From positions 1,240,001 to 1,304,000 of the forward strand of contig OZ024846.1 of the NCBI GenBank assembly GCA_964017145.1: 64,000 nucleotides of DNA, written 5' to 3'. Positions 49,549 through 64,000 of this stretch are shown here, piece by piece; position 1 is the stretch's first letter; each line of letters opens with the position of its first letter. The position numbers and the translations under genes were made by a program. The notes beneath the pieces are model-generated. The model saw nothing but the letters and a program-made list of their open reading frames with translations. It was not told the origin of the DNA and searched no databases. The stretch is from Agrocybe praecox. Taxonomy: Eukaryota; Basidiomycota; Agaricomycetes; Agaricales; Agrocybaceae.

Positions 49549-51305
49549 TTAGAAAATGTGCGCACCGCTTTGCGGCTGGTCATCTTCGTCGTCAAATTCA
49601 TTCTCGGACTGTTCCTCTTGCTTCGCATTGAAAGTGGAAGGGTCTACTACCGGTGAATAAGAAACTGGGATAGATTGAAATGCTCTATTATCGTGTACGA
49701 CACAAAACGAATAAATTGAACTTACCTGGGGATGCAATGGTCGGGTTCGGCGAACGTGTTGGATGGTAATCCGGAATAGCAAAGACGTCAGAAACTGAGG
49801 TATTTATATGGTTAAATACTACCGCATTTAGGGGTCGACTAGATACAGCAGGATGGGCACCGTCGAAGGTGGATTCTATGGGCGTCGTCATAGCCCTTTG
49901 CAACGCTGCTTTGACTTTCTGTCTATCCTGCAGTGTTTCCGCCACACTCGGTGACCTGGAGTTGGGCCTATTCTCAAGCTTAAACCCAGAACCCTGTGAC
50001 TCTCTATGGGAGTTTCTTCGTAGCTGAGGATAATTTGCATAGATGGAATTGCTCTGTGCAGCGGGAGCTCTGGACCGAGAGGTTCCGCTAGAAGACCCCT
50101 GTTCGAATCGGAGTTCGTTATTCCTTCGACCGGTTGATGATGAACGCGCATGCGAACGTGGATGCGTAGTAGGATCAGGAGCTGGGCCAAGAATTCGTGG
50201 CGAGGGCGTAGGAACCAAAGGTTCGTTTTCCCGACGTTCTTGGAGGGGCTTCTGACCTGAACAGCGCTACGGGATCGAGTCAGATTAGAGGATGATAAAG
50301 ACCACTACATTAATTACCCTAAACCTGAACACACAAATTTTATGTCCGCTCTTTCCTTCCGCTTCAGAGCACTATGATTCCGGTTTCAGCTTAGTTAAGT
50401 TTTAGGGAGAAGAAATGTTCACGGACCTCAATAACATTGTACAGACCGTCATAGCGGTAACTGTTAGAAGTACAGATATTATCAAAAGAAAATATCCGAA
50501 ACCCAATGGACATTTACCCTTCAACAGGTGCCCATTTCGACTGTAATCTAGAACCCCGTATAACACGAACAGGTTTATTAAGTTTGTGGGACATCTGGTT
50601 GAGAGTTAGTCAGACGCTACATTGTGTAGAGGACCAACTTGTATGACCTGCAATGCTTTGTTGCCAAGGGTCCAGTGTTGGTCTTCTGTCTGCTGTCTAT
50701 CTTTTTCATTGCGAGGTTTCTGGCCACCTACAAGCACATATTCACATTCAATAAGATCACCATACGCAGTAATATCGCTTACCATGTCCGGTATATAAGC
50801 TAAATTTGAAAGAGAACTTGAAATTAGCTATTTTTCATTAACCAATCAAAAAAGATAACCCACAATTCATAACCTTCGTCTATATCATCTTCATATCCTC
50901 CAGATCTGCAAGGTAAACACTGTAAACATTTAGTTACGCATACCGATGGTTTATGCACTGACATAACGATGGAATATGCCCCTGTGCTTTGTCTGCCGTG
51001 TATACCAGCTTGCAAGGGCAGGTGAAACCCAGATTCATACAGTGCTCTTCGATTTTCCCATACGTGACCGACCTCGTAGCCAGGAATGTTCCCGTATCGG
51101 GGCCTACACAACTTTCGGTGAGAAGGAAAAACAAAACAAAATCATGACATTATAAGCACTTCTTTCCCTCTTTTTTGGTGGGACGTCTGATTTGTGCCCT
51201 CAATGGCAGTGCTGAAGAAGAACTTGTCGTCGAAAGGTTTAGATTTGGAACCCGAGCATACAAAGGCATGGGGCTTGGTAGCCCTTGTTTGTGGGGGTCT
51301 GCCAT
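49549..51305 (-). CDS. SRA-YDG domain protein, paralogue 2
   Basis: Multi-exon minus-strand gene. First exons: 51160-51305, 50963-51103, 50864-50905 and 50783-50799 (17 nt). The SRA domain reads RYGNIPGYEVGHVWENRRAL, GFHLPLQAGIHGRQSTGAYS, SGGYEDDIDEGYEFLYTGHG, NKPVRVIRGSRLQSKWAPVE, GYRYDGLYNVIE and GHKICVFRFR. Intron positions match paralogue 1, and both N-termini share MAD and a PLRA-basic segment (PLRAQIRRPTKKEGKK). The C-terminal half is Ser/Arg/Pro-rich and ends with an acidic stretch (ENEFDDEDDQPQSGAHIF). SRA domains read cytosine methylation state. No RING, PHD or methyltransferase domain is present, so it may act as a bare methyl-DNA reader. All splice sites, including the short fourth exon, are canonical here, unlike in paralogue 1. 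Confidence 0.8.
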
Positions 51306-51584
51306 GGTGGTGGTTAGTTAAGAAGTTAAAAACAGAACAGTGGTTCATTCTGGTTCATTTCCATTTCAAATTCCGTAAATAAAATTGTCGACACGATCAC
51401 GTGTAAGTATTTTATTGACGCGTCGAGTTCCACTATCAATGTTTTCAAACGAACATTTGTACATTATTCTACCTATTTTTCTTATGATTCCGTGATTTAC
51501 CGCGAAGTATTTAGCATACTCAGTTCTAATTTTTCTTCATTCGACTTTTAATCCTCTAGTTTTAACCTCGTCAGCCGTAACAGC

Positions 51585-57983
<6,399 letters not shown>

Positions 57984-58531
57984 CGTGTAGAACGGTCGAA
58001 AGGAAAGAAAGACGCGGGCAGGGTCGGACCATCTCAACCCCACGAAAAGGTTTAAAGCAGTAGATATGGAAAAATTAGTGAACGGCATGGCGGTCGGCTT
58101 CGTCAATTTCCTTGCGTCTATATGAAGATTAGGTCATTTTCAGCGATGATGACAGCATTGTACGCGGTTCCTGGGAACTGACGGACAGAAGGAGCAGTAA
58201 TGGACCCTAATAAAAGCAACAAAACGGAAGGATACACACCCGTACGACACTATCGGATATCCACCCGATTAACAAACTCGCGGAGACCCTTCCGACCAAC
58301 GCAGACCTTGGAGGTTGACAAGAACGTCCCGTGCCTCTGACGATAAGGACGCAAATAATTCCATGCCATGGACCACCATGCGCTCCCAGAAGCACTTTGC
58401 ATGCACTTCATAGGTCCTATTGTTGTCTTGAGCTTGAACACCAACACGGGTCTTTTTGGAAACATGGTGGCCGGGCCGCAAAGATTATCAGATAAAGGTC
58501 CACTTCCCTTCAGCTCTTTTGACTTATCGTG
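57984..58531. promoter_or_regulatory. Divergent promoter of ABC transporter and NIS synthetase 1
   Basis: A 548-bp head-to-head spacer. It contains the iron-type GATA element ATCAGATAA near the NIS side. A shared regulatory region fits co-expression of synthesis and export. Confidence 0.5.
58487..58495 (+). promoter_or_regulatory. Iron-responsive GATA element (ATCAGATAA)
   Basis: An exact match to ATCWGATAA, the element bound by fungal iron-sensing GATA repressors (Urbs1, SRE, SreA, Cir1 class). It lies 37 bases before the NIS synthetase 1 ATG. Function here is inferred from the motif and its position. Confidence 0.6.
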
Positions 58532-60706
58532 ATGTCGTCCAAGTTTCAAGACAAGGCACAATTTGCAACTACAGCACGCTTACTGTCGTGTTTGGTCACC
58601 GAGTCTCTGGTCTCAGCCTTTTACGTTCCTGTAGATGGGCCAGGCATCTCAGGATTCGCCATCATTTTTAAAGACACAGCGCAGTCCACCAAACGACGAC
58701 TTCAATCTAGCGACATTCTCGCTCTTGTCCCTCTAAATCATGCGCCTATCTTCAAGCCGGACGAACAGGATGTATATGGAAAAGAAATTGGTCTCCTTGA
58801 TCCTCTTGATATGACCCAGCCAATGTTTGAAGTTGGAGACGCTGGCCTTGTGCCCAAAACTGGTCTTTCTGAAGTAATGCAAACCCATTCGGCATCGCTT
58901 GACAGGTTCTAATTGTGCTAGCTTAATAGCATAAAGAAGTCATCTCACTCATTCTGGATGCTCTTAAAAAGGACGACCAGCTCAAATTAAATGGAAACCA
59001 AGTGTACGAGTTAACGGATGTCATCTCAGTCTGGAACAAGTTCTCCTTGAATCACGACGTGGATCCCGCAATCAGGCAGGCTATCGCAGAAGAATTTCTC
59101 AGTTCCATTAAATGGCAAGGTAAAGAAAGAAAGTACTGCTGGATCACAAACTCGTTGCGCTAATCTTCAATGCAGCTTATTCGTACGAACATCCGCCTGA
59201 AGCTCCCCTATTCACGTCCCCGAGTATCGTTTGGGAGCAGTCCATCGTAGAAGGGCATCCTACCCATCCAGTGAGCATTCATATGACGGCACCATACTAT
59301 CGAGTTCTTCTCAACTGGTTTTCAGATGCATAAGACCCGTTATTTTCTCCCCCCTCTTCCAGATTATGCGCCGGGTTCATTTGACCTCCTCCATCCGCGA
59401 CTGAGATTTGTATCTATTCCGCGAGAGAATTTGAAAATCACCTACGACTTCGAGGCTCTGACCCGTCCCGTCCTCAAGATGGCATCCTCCCGAGCCGGAA
59501 AAGACTTACAAGTGGACGAAGATCGAGTTGTTATCCCGGTTCACGAACTGCAGGTAGTCCATGTTCAGAATAAATTCCCGGATGCCTACATATATGCAGA
59601 CGAATATAACCTACCCTTGTTGGCCCAGCAAAGCTTAAGGTAAAAGCGCTTTTTTCTATAGGACACAAACAAAAATTATATGATATTTAGGTCTGTCATA
59701 GTGCCCGATGCGTACCGCGGCCTTCATCTCAAACTAGGAGTAGGAATGAAGCTCACATCCGCCGTTCGAACGATCTCACCGGAGTCAGCCTATCTAGGGC
59801 CTCGGTTCTCTGCTCAGGTTGTACCTGTACTCACTATGGACAGGAACATCGTGACGGTCGCCAGGGAACTTGCCAGTGTCGTTCACTCAAACCCGAATGG
59901 CGAAATCGCAAAGCATTGCGCTGCTCTCGTGCGAGAGTGTCACGAAGATACTAGCGAGGATCGAGGCGAAAGATTGATAGTCTGCACGTCTCTTGTTGAG
60001 AAAGGCCACGCAGGTGTAGACAAGGATGTACCCTCCGTAACACGCGTCTTTGAACTTGACACACAAGAGAAGCGTTTGCAATGGCTTGAAAAGTAGGTCA
60101 AGGAATCCAATTAATTCTATGCACGTCTAATTTTGTTACGGTAGATTTGTCGTCATATTTTTGCAGGCCTTCCTTCCTCCCATGCTCCACAATGGTGTGG
60201 CTTTTGAATGCCACCCTCAGAACTGCGTGGCACGGTTTGACCTTGAAACGAAAGAGTTGAAAGGTTTCATTATCAGAGATTTCGGTGGTCTCCGCGTCCA
60301 TCCAGAAACCTTGAAGGCTACAACAGGCGTCGACATTGATTTCATGGAAGGACATTCGATCATTGCCTCGACGTTGGATGATGTGTATACGAGGATGTAT
60401 CACACGATTATCCACAACCATTTCCAGCAACTTATTCGTGTCCTCGGGCTTCACTATAATGGCTTTGGATGGGGTATTGTACGCGACCAGTTGAGGAAGC
60501 AAATCCCCAAAGAACACCCGCTGTACGAGGCTTGGCTCTCACCAGAGAGGAAGACTCTCCCCGGTAAATGCTTCATGCGGATGCGGATGTCATCTATGTA
60601 TCGATTCGTGAGTATCATTTGGCTTGTAAAAGAATTCTATTGACACTTTCCGTAGCACCTTCACGGCCCATTCCCAAACCTCATTCACTACACCGGTTCG
60701 ACCTGA
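58532..60706 (+). CDS. IucA/IucC-family (NIS) siderophore synthetase 1
   Basis: Predicted 618 aa from seven exons: 58532-58873, 58930-59119, 59176-59270, 59326-59639, 59691-60092, 60145-60607, 60656-60706. NIS-synthetase motifs: EGHPTHPMHKTR (the ATP-phosphate HPxHPxxKxR box, near residue 205), KLGVGMKLTSAVRTIS (KxTSxxRT), NGVAFECHPQN (metal/ATP-site box), FIIRDFGGLRVHPETL and HNHFQQLIRVLGL. The C-terminal MRMSSMYRF is close to the FhuF-like end of the family. These enzymes adenylate a carboxylate such as citrate and condense it with an amine or alcohol to make siderophores without an NRPS. The substrate is unknown. A tandem paralogue follows and an exporter gene lies head to head. Confidence 0.87.
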
Positions 60707-60844
60707 AGCAGAACGCCAAGTCAACCCTCACAATGTTTATGTTTATTCATAGTTTATGTACATTTGATATATCAGCATATGTATTTCCTGGCTTTTCAAA
60801 CGTTCGCCCACGTTGGCCTTCGAACAAGCTTTACAGACGCTACA

Positions 60845-60863
60845 GTAAGGGGTTCCGCACACG
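60845..60863. terminator. Small GC-rich hairpin downstream of NIS synthetase 1
   Basis: TCCGCAC, then ACG, then GTGCGGA forms a 7-bp perfect stem with a 3-base loop about 140 bases after the stop codon. It may affect 3'-end formation or be incidental. Confidence 0.25.
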
Positions 60864-61506
60864 GTGCGGAGTTCTAATCCTACCTTTGTTCTTTGACTTG
60901 CACTAATCATTTTACTTGACTTCTCACCTACGCTCCAGCATCGTGTTTGGGCTCTACAATTGAGCACATGGCTCCCAACACCCTTACTTACGAATATTAT
61001 GCAACATAATCAGTGACTTGTTGATGATATACTCCATACTGGCAAGTTGATCCGTTGGAGGTTTACCTCACTAGGACCTAGACCTCTATCTCTTATAAAT
61101 CCTTTTCTCCTGATTACTACCATGTGAGTCTTTTATTATTCAATTTTCTCAAGAGCATGGGAGCTGACAAGGTCAATGCATAAGTTTGCGTAACTGGAAG
61201 GGCTACACACGTTCACGCCTGGCAACATATAAAATATCATACTGCTTTCATGGGCCACGAAAAACAGCTAAATGTGGCACCTTTAGGGTCAAGTACTTCG
61301 GGATTTTTGCAGGTTAATATTCTAAGTACTCAAAGGACCCAATCTCTAGAGTTATGGTGGTGCAGGGCTACTCTCTGCTCACACAATAACGCTGGCAATT
61401 ACTTGACGGTCCAGACTCCATGTGGGATAGTAGGCGGCTACCGATTACCCGTGGGAAATGCCGGTGTGGCGGATCTTTGCGTTCGATCACGTTCGTGATG
61501 GGAGTT

Positions 61507-61515
61507 ATCAGATAA
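61507..61515 (+). promoter_or_regulatory. Iron-responsive GATA element (ATCAGATAA)
   Basis: Exact ATCAGATAA, 535 bases before the NIS synthetase 2 ATG and 28 bases before another identical copy. Paired sites are common in promoters of iron-regulated fungal genes. Confidence 0.55.
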
Positions 61516-61542
61516 TCCAACACCAGGTACTTTAAAACCCTT

Positions 61543-61551
61543 ATCAGATAA
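61543..61551 (+). promoter_or_regulatory. Iron-responsive GATA element (ATCAGATAA)
   Basis: Second exact copy in the same orientation, with starts 36 bases apart. The shared context TTATCAGATAA is the same in all three copies in this region. Confidence 0.55.
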
Positions 61552-62049
61552 CAGAAAGTCGCGAAAGATCTGGCAACTCGCAGAAGCCCAAGAGCGTACC
61601 AACAAAACAGCATACCCTCACACACCCTATTTTTCTGGTTAAATAGAATTTCTATCACATCTTTCTGAGTCGACAACCTATCCTCTTCCTATCAGGATTC
61701 ATCCAAATATTCTCATCTCTGCTCCACAGGCCCTACCCCTAAAAATCTGGCATCCATTGTCGATCTAAATCAAAGCCAGTTTATTATTTCTCTTTCGATT
61801 TATTATCATAAGTCCTAGCATCATTGCGATACGCCTCTTCAGGTGCTCATTAGGTCAACTGATCGACTCGGGGGTTTCACCTGGTATGTCATCACACTCA
61901 CCTCACGTCAAGTAAACTGCTCTAAATATGTAGACTTGCAGAAGCCCAGAATTTGGATTCGGATAAGTCCTCCAACGTCCTTCTACTAGATCGCAAAACA
62001 TAAATTGTCTGAGGCCCAACAATCTCACAATCTTTCAAAACTCTTCAGG

Positions 62050-64000
62050 ATGCTTTCACCCACTACCTTACAGCCTCGCGATCACGCTTCATTTGCAGTA
62101 ATGTCGCGCTTGATATCTTGCTTGGTGACTGAAAGAATTCTTCGCGCCTTCTACGTTCCCTTCTGTGACCCTCACATTGGATCGGTTGGCCTCCTTGTCG
62201 TTCTGTCAACTCACACCATCTCTGAAAACGTCGACGTGTTTCGCCCCTTTCACCCGACCGACATATTTGTCATGGTACCGTTGCGAGACCATCCTGTCTT
62301 GAAGGATGAACAAGCACGGACGCACGGACGTCTCGTGGGTCTTGTAGACCCGTTGGACATGCTTTCGCCCATACTTGAATTTGATGAGAAGAACGAAGTA
62401 AACGACCTTGTAAGTTTCTATCGTTTCATTGACATACTTCCTGCACTGCTGATACGCTTCGAAGGACAAATTTAGCCAATCTATCCTGGACAATCTGAGG
62501 CCACCTCCTTGGGATATGTCCTCTTCACGTGGATCACTGCGCTTTGTTGCAAATCCTGTAGACTTGTGGAGAAAATTCGTAGAAAAAGTTTTCATCCCTG
62601 AAAATCTCCGCGACGTTATCGCTCAGGAAATACAGAGTTCTCTTGATTGGCAAAGTGCGTAAATAAAGATCTAATTGAATGGACATACTAATCATTGTAT
62701 CAGCACTGTCTTATCAGAATCCTCCTGCTTGTCCCAAGCTCCATGCGCCCTCCATAGATTGGGAACAAAGTCTCGTTGCTGGACACCCGACCCATCCGGT
62801 GAGCTAAATTTACAAATTTGGGTAGTCTTCAGTAACTTACTCCGACATTGAAGATGCACAGAGCACGTATGCAAGCCACGAACGACACTCTAGACTATGA
62901 CTGGTATCACCCTAAAGTTCGATTCGTCAAAGTGCCTAAAAACAAACTCAGTCTTCTTGGGGAGTTCTCCGAAATAGCAGACGCACTCGTCTCAAAGGCG
63001 GCGAAGAGCGCCGGTACCACCATCGTAAAAAACGACGGGTACTTATTTGTTCCGGTCCACGAACTCCAAATCGATAACATTATAAGCAAGTTCGAAGACG
63101 TTGAGATTTTACCACCAGATGTTCAACTTCTTGCCAAAGCACAGTCAAGCATCAGGTGCGCTTAATCACCCAAACATTATTTTACCAGAAAACTTATTTA
63201 TCAATCAGGACTGTCATCATCCCTGATTTTCCGGGCATAACGCTTAAATTAGCCGTTGGTGTGAAGATCTCTTCATCTTTGAGGACTATCTCGCACTTCA
63301 CTGCCGACTTTGGACCGCGCTTTTCTGCAGATGTAGTACCAAAGTTGGCGGTCAACCCGGCAATTCTGGCCATTGAGACGGAACCTAGCAGTGCGGTCTA
63401 TCGAACACCAATCGCCGAAGTTGCAAAACATTTTACAGCTGTCATCAGGGAAGAATACAAACCACCTAAAGGGGAGAACGTGATTGTCTGCGCAGCTCTG
63501 CTCGAAGAAGGCCACTACAATGTACCCGCCGGGATGTCCGCGGTAGAACATGCGTTTGGGCTGGATACAGAAGAGAAGAGGGCTATATTCTTAAACACGT
63601 ACGTCAATTCTCAGGCCAAGCACAGAAGGAGGTTGCTCACGATGTTTTATAGATATATAAAAATGGCATGTGAGGCGCTGATACCGGCATTGGTGAAAAA
63701 TGGCGTAGCCTTTGAAGCACATGCACAGAACATGCTGGTGCGCTTTGATATAGCTACGAAGCAACTTCGCGGGTTTGTCGTACGTGACCTCGGAGGCCTG
63801 CGGATACATCCTCCCACCCTTTGCAAATCTATCGGTGTCGACTTTAAATTTTTGCCTGGTCATTGCGTGGCAACCCAAACCTTGGAAGAAATCTTCCCGA
63901 AATTCTACCACACTTTTGTGCACAATCATCTCCAACGTTTGATCAGGCTACTTGGCTTCCATCATAACGGTCGAGGTTGGGAGATGCTGCGGATGCACAT
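62050..64000 (+). CDS. IucA/IucC-family (NIS) siderophore synthetase 2, cut by window end
   Basis: Exons: 62050-62409, 62465-62654, 62704-62798, 62854-63155, 63209-63598, 63653 to beyond 64000. Exon sizes 2 and 3 (190 and 95 nt) equal those of synthetase 1 and the intron phases agree, so this is a tandem duplicate. Motifs: AGHPTHPMHRAR, KLAVGVKISSSLRTIS, NGVAFEAHAQN, FVVRDLGGLRIHPPTL and HNHLQRLIRLLGF. Compared with copy 1 the conserved Lys of the HPxHPxxKxR box is Arg (HPTHPMHRAR), and a loop of about six residues after it is shortened. It may accept another substrate or have altered ATP handling. An in-frame GTC/TTG upstream exists, but the first ATG is 62050. Confidence 0.85.

Larger units (their letters stand above)
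60707..62049. other. Spacer and promoter of NIS synthetase 2
   Basis: About 1.3 kb between tandem NIS genes. It holds two ATCAGATAA elements and a small perfect hairpin near 60845-60863. No gene is recognised; a plus-strand frame near 61250-61498 is not supported. Confidence 0.45.

Noticed and set aside
60790..60890. Possible tRNA downstream of NIS synthetase 1 (GTTCTAATCC resembles a B box)
   Set aside because: No acceptor stem, no matching A box at the right distance; only the small hairpin is real.

Overview
The window is nuclear DNA from a filamentous basidiomycete, most likely an Agaricomycete (mushroom-forming fungus). The reasons are genes split by many 46-80 nt GT-AG introns, a NACHT STAND ATPase of the mushroom type, an Asl1-like GH128 glucanase, fungal phosphoketolase plus acetate kinase, a YOR1-like ABCC transporter, and families I recognise mainly from Agaricomycetes (PsiD-like decarboxylase, small 7-TM receptor-like proteins). 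I found no rRNA, convincing tRNA or CRISPR. All exon borders below were read by eye from splice signals, reading frame and family conservation; no transcript data were available.

Layout. 1-21.8 kb is gene-dense: an intronless PSD/PsiD-like decarboxylase (1851-3086), a YEATS plus C2H2 protein (4865-8005), a GH128 glucanase (8407-9942), an ERG24-type sterol C14 reductase (10191-11854, minus), an unknown coiled-coil protein (12031-13661), acetate kinase (14536-16169, minus) divergent from phosphoketolase (16366-19431), and an SRA-YDG protein (19718-21776). 21.9-28.8 kb is accessory-like: a NACHT NTPase (23505-25990) lies between two 182-bp direct repeats, followed by Med22 (27143-27878, minus) and a probable non-autonomous transposon ending 3 bp before the next start codon. 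28.7-40.1 kb holds an orphan gene, an Hst3/Hst4-like sirtuin, a probable mitochondrial protein, the bifunctional PFK-2/FBPase-2 and a palmitoylable casein kinase I. 41.0-48.0 kb is a tandem array of three related multi-pass receptor-like genes in sparse, repeat-bearing DNA. 49.5-51.3 kb has a second SRA-YDG gene, a paralogue of the first. 51.6-64 kb holds a YOR1-like ABC transporter divergent from an IucA/IucC (NIS) siderophore synthetase, followed by a second NIS synthetase cut by the window edge.

Genes working together. Two groups stand out. (1) Phosphoketolase and acetate kinase are consecutive steps (xylulose-5-P or fructose-6-P to acetyl-P to acetate plus ATP) and share a 196-bp bidirectional promoter with a perfect CRE palindrome and a TATA box on each side. 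(2) Two NIS synthetases and an ABCC exporter look like a compact NRPS-independent siderophore locus. The NIS upstream regions carry three exact copies of ATCAGATAA, the iron-responsive GATA-factor element of fungi. This is the best candidate for a poorly described system in the window.
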